Source: Acidimicrobiia bacterium (GTDB lineage Bacteria; Actinomycetota; Acidimicrobiia; UBA2766). Taken from it: 64,000 nt of DNA. The stretch is taken from contig JADZDR010000035.1 in NCBI GenBank assembly GCA_020850945.1, positions 1 to 64,000 of the forward strand, written 5' to 3'. The notes beneath the pieces were generated by a model, which did no database searches, had not been told where the DNA came from, and saw only the letters and a list, made by a program, of their open reading frames with translations. Of the stretch, positions 9,351 to 15,954 are shown piece after piece; position 1 is the first letter of the stretch, and the number at the start of each line of letters is the position of its first letter. Made by a program: the position numbers and the translations under genes.

Positions 9351-10256
9351 GTGAGCGCAGGCGTGGGCGCGGCCGTCGGGGCGGCGATCCTCTACAACCT
9401 CGCGGTCGTCGTCCAGAAGTACGAGGCCGAGCAGACCCGCGCCCATGGCGTGCGCATCGTCCTCGCCCTCGCACGGCGGCCGGTCTGGCTGCTCGGGATC
9501 GCCCTGCAGATGGCCGGGTTCGGCCTGCACGTGTTCGCCTTCACGCGGGCGCCCGTCATGATCGTGCAGGCCATCATCGGGGCCGGCATCGTGTGCGTGG
9601 TCGCCTTCGCGTGGGTGGTGTTGCACGAGATCCCGGGGCGGCAGGAGATCGCCGGCATCGCCCTGTCCGTGACGGGTGTCGTCCTCCTCGTCCTCACGAT
9701 CGGCGAGGAGGCAGGTATCGAGCCGGTCTCGTGGGTTGCCCTCGCCGTGAGCGTGGCCGTGCTCGGCTCGGTCGTGGCGACGGCGATCGGTGCGTCCCGC
9801 GCCCACGGTCGCAGGGGAGGGGGTACGGGCGTGGCCGTCGGCCTCGCGGCCGGGGTCGCGTTCGGCTCGTCCGACACGATGAACCGCCTCATGGGAGCCT
9901 GGCTCTCACCCAACGGGGGTTGGCAGCCCCCCTTCCTCATGGGTGTCACGGCAGCCGTCCTCCTCTTCTGTTTCGGGTTCGTGGGGTTCGTCACGACTCA
10001 GAACGCACTCAAGGTGCACCGGGCGAACCGGGTCGTACCGTCGATCCAGGTGCCGAACATGCTCGTGCCGGTGGTCATGGCGACCGTCCTCTACGGCCAG
10101 CCCCTACCCGACGGGGCGCTCGCCACGGTCACGCGACTGGTCGGCCTCGCCCTCGTCGTCTTCGGGATCGTTGTCCTCGCGTCCTCGGAGCGGGTGGCGG
10201 CCACCTTCGCCGAGGACGAGCTCGAGGCAGTCGGAGAGCTGGAGGAACAACCATGA
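9351..10256 (+). CDS. DMT-superfamily permease, NIPA-like
   Basis: A 301-aa membrane protein with about nine predicted helices. It starts with an N-terminal helix followed by QKYEAEQ, and the arrangement resembles NIPA/DMT-type permeases, some of which move Mg2+ in eukaryotes; the bacterial substrates are unknown. GTG 9351 has GGGAGGCGGG directly upstream. The last codons overlap the start of the next dehydrogenase (ATGA at 10253-10256), which ties the two genes to one transcript. Confidence 0.8.
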   Translation: MSAGVGAAVGAAILYNLAVVVQKYEAEQTRAHGVRIVLALARRPVWLLGIALQMAGFGLHVFAFTRAPVMIVQAIIGAGIVCVVAFAWVVLHEIPGRQEIAGIALSVTGVVLLVLTIGEEAGIEPVSWVALAVSVAVLGSVVATAIGASRAHGRRGGGTGVAVGLAAGVAFGSSDTMNRLMGAWLSPNGGWQPPFLMGVTAAVLLFCFGFVGFVTTQNALKVHRANRVVPSIQVPNMLVPVVMATVLYGQPLPDGALATVTRLVGLALVVFGIVVLASSERVAATFAEDELEAVGELEEQP

Positions 10257-11374
10257 GTCATGCGGGTCGGGTTCCGGTGCAACTCCCGATCGGCGAGCGG
10301 CCGGTTCGGATCGCGGTCGTCGGCCTCGGCCAGATCTCCGAGCTCGCCCTGCCCGCGTATGCCGGTTGTGACTCCGTCGAGGTCGTGTCGCTGTGCGACC
10401 GGCGCAAGGAGAGGCTGGAACGGTGGCGGCCGGTGTTCCCGGACGCGGCGTGCACGGACGACATCGACGAGATGCTCGGATGGGACGCCGATGTCGTCGA
10501 CGTGCTCGTGCCGACGCCGACGCATGCGGACGTCGTGTGCCGGGTGCTCGACGCCGGGTTCAACGTGCAGGTCCAGAAGCCCCTCGCCCGTAGCCTCGCC
10601 GAAGCGGACCGCATGCTCGCCGCGGCGGAGGCGAGCGGGGCGCTCTTCCGTGTCATGGAGGACTACTTCTTCCATCCCCCGCTCGTGAAGCTGCGCGAGA
10701 TCGTCGAGTCGGGCGAGCTCGGCGCGCCCCGAGCCGTGCACATGAAGCTCGTCGCGACCGGCTGGGGAGGCTGGGATGTCGACCTGTCGAGTTACGAGTG
10801 GCAGTTCGAACAGATCAAGGACGGACGGGGCCTGCTCACGTTCGACCACGGCTGGCACGAGCTCGCCCTCACCCACTGGCTGTTCGGGCCGGTGCGACGC
10901 ATCTTCGGCTGGATCGGCGAGACCGTCGTCGTGCCCGAGCTCGACCCCGACGCCACGATCGACGCACCGGCGACGTTCGTGTGGGAGCATGCCGACGGGG
11001 TGCGTGGTGTCCTCGACGTCACGTTCGCACCCGCCACCTATTTCAAGTCCGACTACTACTCGGGCGACGAGCGCGTCGAGGTCACGTGCGAGAAGGGGTA
11101 TGTACGGGCGAACAGGATCAGCGCGTACGGAGTGCAGGAGCCGTCCGTCGAGGTGTACAAGGACGGTGAGATCCACTCGTACCATGCCCTCGACAGCTCC
11201 CTCGCCGACAGCTTCGCGAGGATGGCCGACTACACGGCATCACTCTTCCGTACCGGCGAGCCCGAGGTCCTCCTGACCGGAGCCGATGCGAGGCAGATCC
11301 TCGTCACGCTCCTCACGGGCCTCGACTCGTCCGAAGAGGGCAGACCCCTCGACGTACCCGACCCAACCCACTGA
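10253..11374 (+). CDS. Gfo/Idh/MocA family oxidoreductase
   Basis: A 373-aa NAD(P)-dependent dehydrogenase, only distantly similar to the one at 2930-4027. The Rossmann motif is VVGLGQISELALP (about residues 22-34), VPTPTHADV follows the cofactor domain, and QKPLARS replaces the usual EKP (Glu to Gln), which is a notable active-site difference. ATG 10253 overlaps the stop of the permease and is preceded by GGAGGAAC. The natural reading is an oxidoreductase acting on a compound imported by the neighbour. It ends 36 bp before the tRNA-Leu gene. Confidence 0.85.
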   Translation: MSHAGRVPVQLPIGERPVRIAVVGLGQISELALPAYAGCDSVEVVSLCDRRKERLERWRPVFPDAACTDDIDEMLGWDADVVDVLVPTPTHADVVCRVLDAGFNVQVQKPLARSLAEADRMLAAAEASGALFRVMEDYFFHPPLVKLREIVESGELGAPRAVHMKLVATGWGGWDVDLSSYEWQFEQIKDGRGLLTFDHGWHELALTHWLFGPVRRIFGWIGETVVVPELDPDATIDAPATFVWEHADGVRGVLDVTFAPATYFKSDYYSGDERVEVTCEKGYVRANRISAYGVQEPSVEVYKDGEIHSYHALDSSLADSFARMADYTASLFRTGEPEVLLTGADARQILVTLLTGLDSSEEGRPLDVPDPTH

Positions 11375-11393
11375 AGCTTCCCGGAGGCATGGG

Positions 11394-11399
11394 CTAAGA
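11394..11399 (+). promoter_or_regulatory. -10 element of the tRNA-Leu promoter
   Basis: TAAGAT lies 11 nt before the mature tRNA 5' end, the expected distance for a tRNA promoter. No convincing -35 is visible. Confidence 0.5.
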
Positions 11400-11410
11400 T
11401 GGCCGACCAC

Positions 11411-11498
11411 GTCGGAGTGGCGGAATACGGCAGACGCGCTAGCTTGAGGGGCTAGTGCCCGCAAGGGCGTGGGGGTTCAAATCCCCCCTCCGACACCA
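11411..11498 (+). tRNA. tRNA-Leu (anticodon GAG)
   Basis: The 88-nt gene folds as a class II tRNA. Acceptor stem GTCGGAG (11411-11417) pairs with CTCCGAC (11488-11494), the discriminator is A and CCA is encoded (11496-11498). The anticodon stem CTAGC/GCTAG encloses TTGAGGG, giving anticodon GAG at 11446-11448, which reads CUC and CUU. A long variable arm (GTGCCCGCAAGGGCGT) and a T-arm GGGGG-TTCAAAT-CCCCC complete the structure. Its 3' end is repeated twice downstream, marking it as an integration site. Confidence 0.96.
11474..11498 (+). other. attachment site copy 1 (3' end of tRNA-Leu)
   Basis: The T-arm and acceptor 3' strand of tRNA-Leu. The last 17 nt (TCCCCCCTCCGACACCA) recur exactly at 13442-13458, and the 10-nt core CTCCGACACC recurs at 11741-11750. 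The GGGTT at 11474-11478 also recurs before copy 3, with two mismatches in the span between. Confidence 0.75.
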
Positions 11499-11554
11499 AG
11501 AAACCGCAGGTCAGAGCCAGTGCTGCGAGGTCAGATCGGGCCGCCTGTCAGCGA

Positions 11555-11565
11555 TTTGTCATCAG
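11555..11565 (+). repeat. TTGTCATC motif, first of an array
   Basis: TTTGTCATCAG, 57 nt after attachment copy 1. The same motif occurs on one strand or the other at 13525, 13536, 16460, 16545, 16556, 16567, 16577 and 16697, all inside this accessory region. Short directly repeated motifs some tens of bases from an attachment core are what arm-type binding sites of tyrosine integrases look like; that role is inference. Confidence 0.5.
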
Positions 11566-11596
11566 CCTCCGGCAGGGGCTGGTTGCAGCGGCTCGA

Positions 11597-11730
11597 TTAG
11601 CGATCAAGGCCTTCGGCGAGGCGCTCGGCCTGTTCGTCGAAATAGCGAGCATCGGCTTCATAGCTTGCGGCAACGCGCCGGAGTACTGCGGCGGTGCGCG
11701 GGGAGTTGTCGGCGATCAGTTCTGCTAGTT
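11597..11730 (-). pseudogene. 3' remnant of a gene cut at attachment copy 2
   Basis: The minus strand encodes about 44 residues ending in FDEQAERLAEGLDR and a TAA stop at 11597-11599. It has well-formed helical, charged coding sequence (NSPRTAAVLRRVAASYE). The frame is closed by TAA at its upstream end, exactly where the second tRNA-end copy begins (11728-11750), so the 5' part was lost by recombination there. I do not recognise the family beyond noting that similar small helical proteins sit next to integrase genes in actinobacterial elements. Confidence 0.5.
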
Positions 11731-11750
11731 AAAGACGCCCCTCCGACACC
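11728..11750 (+). other. attachment site copy 2 (degenerate tRNA-Leu 3' end)
   Basis: GTTAAAGACGCCCCTCCGACACC resembles the tRNA T-arm and acceptor end; it shares GTTAAAG and CCCCTCCGACACC with copy 3 at 13436-13457. It cannot be part of a tRNA because no 5' half precedes it. It marks one boundary of a nested or successive insertion. Confidence 0.65.
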
Positions 11751-11751
11751 C

Positions 11752-11765
11752 CGAACGTGTGTTCG
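11752..11765. promoter_or_regulatory. LexA (SOS) box
   Basis: CGAAC-GTGT-GTTCG matches the Gram-positive LexA box CGAAC-N4-GTTCG in all ten fixed positions. It begins two bases after attachment copy 2. No intact gene starts close to it now (the nearest is at 12088), so it may be left over from an SOS-regulated gene of the inserted element, or be chance flank of the tRNA end. Confidence 0.5.
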
Positions 11766-11773
11766 ATATGCCG

Positions 11774-11799
11774 GCCCGAGGTCAGTGGGAACCTCGGGC
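11774..11799 (+). terminator. hairpin after attachment copy 2
   Basis: GCCCGAGGT and ACCTCGGGC form a perfect 9-bp stem around an 8-nt loop. It lies 24 bp after attachment copy 2, as a tRNA terminator would, and parallels the hairpin that follows copy 3. No T-run. Confidence 0.45.
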
Positions 11800-12075
11800 G
11801 TTGTCGCGTCAAGGGGCGCGAGAGAGACGCGTCCGTTAGCGTCTTCGCGCGCCATTGCGCGCCGCTGATCGGCGTAGGGGGGACGCGTCGTTCTGTCCGG
11901 GCGTTCGGGGAAACGCAGTGCCCGTCAGAGCGCGCCCAGAGCCGTCGATCTGGCGCGCTCGTGTCAGGCAGTACGAGGCGGTCGGCGAGCATCACGGCGT
12001 GTCACCCCGGCGGTCGCGGCGCGTGCGATGTCGGAGGGATTGAGGGATGTCTCGCCCTCGCGACCCTTGCCTGCG

Positions 12076-12081
12076 TAGGCT
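12076..12081 (+). promoter_or_regulatory. -10 element of a leaderless promoter
   Basis: TAGGCT ends 6 nt before the GTG start at 12088, so transcription should begin at or next to the start codon. Confidence 0.55.
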
Positions 12082-12087
12082 TCTTGC

Positions 12088-12789
12088 GTGCCAGCGTTCA
12101 AGAGATTCGATCAGCGGGGCTACCGCACGGTCTCAGCGCGGCACGGCTACGGCGCATGGCAGCCGACCTACGAGGAGTCCGTCCAGGACATTATGGACTT
12201 GCGGCTCCTCGATCAGGTCAGCACTGTCCGCTGGAGCGACATGAAGCAGGTTGCGGATCTCGGATGCGGCACTGGCAGAACCGCCGCTTGGCTTGCAGGC
12301 CGAGGGGTCACGACGATCGACGGCGTCGACGTCGCTCCGGAGATGCTGGAGGTGGCGCGCGTCCGTGGGCTGCATCGCCGCCTCGAGCTCGCAGACGTTC
12401 GCAGGACCGGCCTTCCCGCTGGCGCTTACCACCTGGTTGTCTGCGCACTGGTCGACGAGCACCTTCCCGAACTCCATGGTCTGTACAGCGAGGCGCGACG
12501 TCTCCTCGGAGTCGAAGGCACCTTTGTCCTCGTCGGATATCACCCGTTCTTCATCATGGCGAGCGGCATGCCGACGCACTTCGACGGTCCCGACGGTGAG
12601 CCGGTCGCCATCGAGACCCACGTGCACTTGCCGAGCGCACACATGGATGCTGCACGAGCGGCCGGCTTCGTTGCCGTCGAACTCCGCGAAGGGCTCATCG
12701 ATGACGAGTGGATCGAGCGCAAGCCGAAGTGGTCTGGCCATCGCGACTGGCCGATCAGTTTCGCCTGGGTGTGGCGGACCGCCCGCTGA
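12088..12789 (+). CDS. class I SAM-dependent methyltransferase
   Basis: A 233-aa methyltransferase. SAM motif I is VADLGCGTGRTAAW (about residues 55-68), motif II follows with GVDVAPEMLEVAR, and motif IV is the YHLVVCALVDEHL block. The acceptor is not evident. GTG 12088 is chosen because TAGGCT is positioned for a leaderless transcript and no Shine-Dalgarno is visible. It sits alone inside the tRNA-Leu integration region between attachment copies 2 and 3 and is intact, unlike much of the cargo, so it may still be selected. A hairpin follows its stop. Confidence 0.85.
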   Translation: MPAFKRFDQRGYRTVSARHGYGAWQPTYEESVQDIMDLRLLDQVSTVRWSDMKQVADLGCGTGRTAAWLAGRGVTTIDGVDVAPEMLEVARVRGLHRRLELADVRRTGLPAGAYHLVVCALVDEHLPELHGLYSEARRLLGVEGTFVLVGYHPFFIMASGMPTHFDGPDGEPVAIETHVHLPSAHMDAARAAGFVAVELREGLIDDEWIERKPKWSGHRDWPISFAWVWRTAR

Positions 12790-12807
12790 TCCCGACGTCC
12801 ACTCCCT

Positions 12808-12823
12808 CGGCCACACGTGGCCG
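12808..12823 (+). terminator. short hairpin after the methyltransferase
   Basis: CGGCCAC/GTGGCCG, a 7-bp stem with a 2-nt centre, 19 bp after the stop at 12789. A weak terminator candidate without a T-run. Confidence 0.35.
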
Positions 12824-13005
12824 AAGCGGGTTGCTTCACTCGCAGCCAGAGACGTTCCCAAGGTGCGGATCAGGGCGCAGCGACTTCGCGAGCGCGGGAA
12901 CCTCTTGCGGGGACGGCCGGCCATATTCGGTGATCTGCTCGTGGCGCGGACCACCGAGCGCGGTCCCAGAACGCGCAGCGAACTGACGGGCGCCCAGGTC
13001 ACCTA

Positions 13006-13279
13006 CCCCCGGCGGCGGAGTGGGACCGTCTGATGGAAGCACTCGCAGTCTTCGAACTCATCGAGACGACGAGCGAACAACTTCGCCGCGCCAGATAGGT
13101 CCAACGCCTTCTCGTCGCGAGGCATCAACGTGGATGCAAGGTCCCTGACCTGCTCATCGCGGCGGCGGTCGAGGCCACCGATCTCACGGTGCTCCACTAC
13201 GCCGCCGACTTCAACCGGATCGCGAACGTCACGAGGACAGCGGTGCGAATGGGTGGTGCCCGCCGGCCTCGACGACTGA
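13006..13279 (+). pseudogene. vapC-like PIN-domain toxin, decayed
   Basis: The reading frame shows the C-terminal two thirds of a PIN-domain RNase toxin. AEWDRLMEALAVFELIETT is followed by an in-frame TAG at 13096-13098, then the hallmark block KVPDLLIAAAVEATDLTVLHY with its catalytic Asp and ADFNRIANVT. An extra base near 13232 then shifts the frame to the expected end CEWVVPAGLDD at 13277. The 5' part, with the first catalytic Asp, cannot be found. A nonsense codon plus a frameshift makes it inactive; no antitoxin gene is recognisable upstream. Confidence 0.7.
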
Positions 13280-13433
13280 AGTCGAGCCGTCGGACATGAG
13301 GACGCGCGCCGCCGTGCAGACATTACGTACAAGGGAGGGCGCGTGCAGTGATCGGCGCGAAAGTAGAAGCCATTGAGCGGGGTCACGCCGCGCGGATGTC
13401 GAGCCAAGCTCGCCACGGGTCGCGTGTACTAAG

Positions 13434-13458
13434 GGTTAAAGTCCCCCCTCCGACACCA
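13434..13458 (+). other. attachment site copy 3 (tRNA-Leu 3' end, 17 nt exact)
   Basis: Positions 13442-13458 repeat the last 17 nt of tRNA-Leu exactly, including the CCA, and GGGTT at 13434 repeats the T-arm with two mismatches in the span between. There is no tRNA 5' half here. It is followed at once by a strong hairpin, which suggests that this is the original downstream flank of the tRNA gene, displaced about 2 kb by insertion. Confidence 0.75.
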
Positions 13459-13459
13459 C

Positions 13460-13485
13460 CTGACCAGGGCAAACGCCCTGGTCAG
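13460..13485 (+). terminator. strong hairpin, probable original tRNA-Leu terminator
   Basis: CTGACCAGGGC and GCCCTGGTCAG form a perfect 11-bp stem with loop AAAC, followed by CGCAGTTTTC. It begins one base after the tRNA-end copy. The functional tRNA at 11411 has no such hairpin next to it. Confidence 0.7.
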
Positions 13486-13523
13486 CGCAGTTTTCGGCGG
13501 CTGTCGAGAAGGCCGCATCGGTC

Positions 13524-13546
13524 GCTTGTCATCGGTTTGTCATCAC
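13524..13546 (+). repeat. two tandem TTGTCATC motifs
   Basis: GCTTGTCATCGG at 13524 and GGTTTGTCATCAC at 13534 lie 11 bp apart, one helical turn, and about 66 and 77 nt after attachment copy 3. This mirrors the single motif 57 nt after copy 1. Confidence 0.55.
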
Positions 13547-13711
13547 AGCGGTGCCCTTGGGCGATCCGCATTGCGAACGGGCCGTGCCGGCATCGGCCTC
13601 GTGACGTGGGTGTAGATCTGGCTCGTGATGTGGGGGTTGCATCCTCACCGAGCCGGATCCGTGAACCCCGAATCGATGCTCATCCCGAGCCTTCCCGACG
13701 TCCGCACGATC

Positions 13712-13717
13712 TAGGGT
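13712..13717 (+). promoter_or_regulatory. -10 element of a leaderless promoter
   Basis: TAGGGT ends 7 nt before the ATG at 13725. Confidence 0.5.
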
Positions 13718-13724
13718 CGGATCC

Positions 13725-14282
13725 ATGCCGACGCCGCCTGGTCAACCCGTCGTCGACTGCACGATCGAGCTGCGCGAGGTCCAATCTCGCGTGTGGCGCC
13801 GCCTTCTCGTGCCGGCGAGCGTTCGGCTCGACAAGCTCCACCGCATGTTCCAGGCGGCGATGGGATGGGAGGACTGCCACCTCCACGCGTTCGAGATCGG
13901 CGGCGAGCGCTACGGCATGCAGTTCGACGAGTACCCGCACGGGGAGCTGCAGGAGAAGGACTTCACCGTCGTCACCGCGATCGGGAGCAACGAGCGGTTC
14001 ACCTACGACTATGACTTCGGCGACTCGTGGGTGCACGAGGTCACGGTGCACCGCGTGTGGCGGATGGCGAAGGGCCTGAAGTTCGCCGTGTGCCTGGACG
14101 GCGCCAACGCATGCCCTCCCGAGGACGTTGGCGGGTCGTGGGGCTACGAGCACCTGCTTGAGGTGCTCGCCGATCCCACGCACGAGGAGTACGAGCACCT
14201 GAGCGAGTGGGTCGGTCGCCCGGTCGACCCGAACGAGTTCGACCTCGCGTTCGTGAACGCTCGCCTGCAGGCCGTTCGCTGA
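13725..14282 (+). CDS. plasmid pRiA4b ORF-3 family protein
   Basis: A 185-aa protein matching the PRiA4_ORF3 domain over most of its length. Typical features are the opening VDCTIELREVQSRVWRRLLV, the LHRMFQAAMGWEDCHLHAF helix, and the YDYDFGDSWVHEV block. The family is spread on plasmids and integrated elements; its biochemical role is not established. ATG 13725 is supported by TAGGGT placed for a leaderless transcript. It lies just outside attachment copy 3 and adds to the evidence for acquired DNA here. Confidence 0.88.
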   Translation: MPTPPGQPVVDCTIELREVQSRVWRRLLVPASVRLDKLHRMFQAAMGWEDCHLHAFEIGGERYGMQFDEYPHGELQEKDFTVVTAIGSNERFTYDYDFGDSWVHEVTVHRVWRMAKGLKFAVCLDGANACPPEDVGGSWGYEHLLEVLADPTHEEYEHLSEWVGRPVDPNEFDLAFVNARLQAVR

Positions 14283-14328
14283 GCGAGCGCCCTCGGCCAT
14301 GTGTCGCGTCCGGACAAACCTGCGGAAT

Positions 14329-14757
14329 TCAGTGGTTTGCCTCGTGGGATGACATGCCCTTGGCGTTGTCGGCTCGGGCGCTGCGGCGGCCTGTCGCAGA
14401 CCGTGGTGTGACCTTGCGCTTCGTCGCTGCCTTCGAAGTGGTCGAGCGCCTCGGTTCATGGTGCCCGAGCAGCGACGTACGTCGGCGCCCCTGAACGACT
14501 GACACCTCGAGCTGGCCGCCGAGTGCCTCGACGTACTGCTCGAGCACATCGATGGTCACGTTGCGCGAGCGCTCGATCGCGGCGATGCGCGGCTGGGACA
14601 CGCCGATGCGTTCGGCGAGCTCACGCTGCGACACGCCCGCCTTCTCGCGAAGTGCGGTCAGGCCCGCGGCGAGACGCAGTTCGTCCTCGATCTCACGGAC
14701 ACGCTCCTCGGCGCCCGGCGCTTGGAGGACCTTCTTCTCCCACTGCTTGAGGCTCAT
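14329..14757 (-). CDS. XRE-family HTH antitoxin (HigA-like)
   Basis: A 142-aa protein with a helix-turn-helix at about residues 32-82: ALREKAGVSQRELAERIGVS is the first part and QPRIAAIERSRNVTIDVLEQY the second, as in XRE antitoxins. The C-terminal 45 residues are basic and low in complexity. ATG 14757 overlaps the stop of the upstream toxin (ATGA), giving the toxin-first order seen in HigBA systems. It should bind the toxin and the palindromic operator at 15173-15196. It appears intact although the toxin start is damaged. Confidence 0.85.
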   Translation of the reverse strand: MSLKQWEKKVLQAPGAEERVREIEDELRLAAGLTALREKAGVSQRELAERIGVSQPRIAAIERSRNVTIDVLEQYVEALGGQLEVSVVQGRRRTSLLGHHEPRRSTTSKAATKRKVTPRSATGRRSARADNAKGMSSHEANH

Positions 14758-15176
14758 CGTCGTTTCCCCTTGCTCTTCTTGCTGCTCTTCGATGCCTTGC
14801 CTGCCGGCTTCTTGGCTCGCTTCTCGGCGAGTCGTGCCTGGTGCTCGTCGAAACGGTCGTCGGCGACCGGGATGTTCGCCTCGTACCAGCCCTTCCAGTC
14901 GTCGCTCTTGTCGCCGCCGACCAGGAGGATGGGGTTCCTTTCCAGGTCGAACGCGAACAACACCCGCACTTCGCTTCGTCCCGTCGAACCGGGTCGAAGC
15001 TCCTTCATGTTGCTGTGTCGACTGCCCTTCACGGTGTCGACCAGTGGTCGGCCCAGCGTGGGCCCCTGATCTCGAAGCACGCGGACGGCAGCGAGAAGGG
15101 CTTCGGCATCGGCCTGGTCGAGTCCGTCTGCCCACCGCTCGCACGCGGGATGGAACTCGACGGACCAGTCAGGTAT
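14754..15176 (-). pseudogene. RelE/HigB-like toxin lacking a normal start codon
   Basis: The minus-strand frame encodes about 140 residues of a Gp49/HigB-type mRNA interferase: PDWSVEFHPACERWADGL, GPTLGRPLVDTVKGSRH, MKELRP, RVLFAFDLERNPILLVGGDK and WYEANIPVADDRFDEH. The frame is closed by TAA at 15194-15192 and no ATG, GTG or TTG occurs before GTG 15080, which would delete the first strand and helix. At the expected start stands ATA (15176-15174), with TATCAT 6 nt upstream in the spacing of leaderless promoters here. The simplest reading is an ATG-to-ATA change that silences the toxin; AUA initiation is the alternative. Confidence 0.7.
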
Positions 15177-15196
15177 CCGATAATGATACCGTTATC
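15173..15196. promoter_or_regulatory. toxin-antitoxin operator and -10 element
   Basis: Two overlapping inverted repeats, GTATC(7)GATAC at 15173-15189 and GATAA(8)TTATC at 15179-15196, cover the expected promoter of the leftward toxin-antitoxin pair. The minus-strand -10 TATCAT (15188-15183) lies inside them, so a bound antitoxin would block the polymerase. Confidence 0.55.
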
Positions 15197-15298
15197 AGGC
15201 GACCGACTGCAACCACCTAGCCCTCAGGAGTGGTCGGTCATCTGGCTGCTGAACCCATTCGGCCTTTGGGGATACTCCGCGCCCGTCCGGAGGTCGCC

Positions 15299-15636
15299 AT
15301 GTCCGAACTGCTCAGCCTCATCGACGTTCCGACCGCTACCCCGAAGCGCTCGCCTTCCTTCGCGAGCACGGACCAGACGCGGTGGCGATCCTCCACGTGC
15401 TTGCCATTGACGCCCAGCTCGTCGACGGGCGACTCGTCGCTGCGGCCAGCACCCGAGGGGTCGCCGAGCGGCTCGGGTTCCTCTCCAAGGACAGCGCTCA
15501 TCGGCGACTGCGCCAGCTTGGCCGAGCCGGCGTCCTCGAAGCGCACCCGTCCACCGGACCGATGGACCCGCCGTCCTACGTCCTGCACCTCGACGACACC
15601 GGCACCTCCGTCACCCACGCCGGCCCCTCCCGCTGA
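15299..15636 (+). pseudogene. winged/HTH-type protein with one frameshift
   Basis: ATG 15299 has GGAGG 5 nt upstream and begins MSELLSLIDVP. One base is missing near 15330, after which the other frame continues without a gap: DRYPEALAFLREHGPDAVAILHVLA, then STRGVAERLGFLSKDSAHRRLRQL and a beta-hairpin-like end SYVLHLDDTG, stop at 15634-15636. The LSKDSAHRRLRQLGRAGVLE stretch looks like the recognition helix and wing of a winged helix that would bind DNA. The full-length product would be about 112 aa. Either a recent deletion or a base error in the assembly. Confidence 0.6.
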
Positions 15637-15706
15637 AGGAGCGACGGCGTGAACCCCACCACCGCAGCGCCAGCGTCGCAACGATCGACGAACGGGTGCA
15701 CCTCGG

Positions 15707-15712
15707 TAGGAT
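15707..15712 (+). promoter_or_regulatory. -10 element of a leaderless promoter
   Basis: TAGGAT ends 6 nt before GTG 15719. Confidence 0.45.
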
Positions 15713-15718
15713 TGGCGA

Positions 15719-15954
15719 GTGGACATCGAGGCAAGCGCCCGCAAGCACGGTGTTCCAGACGAGGACATGTTGCACGCCTATCGCCATCACTGGAGAGCGT
15801 TCGGAACCGACGACGCGGATGTGACGATGTTCATCGGTCCTCCCCGAGACGGCTCGCCGATCGAGGTTGGGTCGTGGCCGATGACGACGGTGAGGCACTG
15901 ATCCACTGCATGCCAGCGAGGGCGAAGTTCTTGAAAGGACGGTGGACGTCATGA
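15719..15954 (+). pseudogene. small conserved acidic protein with one frameshift, partner of the next gene
   Basis: GTG 15719 opens IEASARKHGVPDEDMLHAYR, HWRAFGTDDADVTMFIGP and DGSPIEVG. One base is missing near 15870 (GTTGGG-TCGTG), after which the other frame gives VVADDDGEALIHCMPARAKF and LKGRWTS, with a TGA at 15952-15954. The rejoined protein of about 78 aa resembles a common actinobacterial family of small proteins that carry a C-terminal MPAR-KFL motif and look like toxins of the BrnT type. Its stop overlaps the start of an HTH gene (ATGA), so the two form a module. The frameshift would separate MPAR from the N-terminus. Confidence 0.6.

Noticed and set aside
15299-15954. Programmed frameshifting as cause of the two broken frames.
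   Set aside because: No slippery heptamer or following structure is evident; one-base deletions or base errors are simpler.
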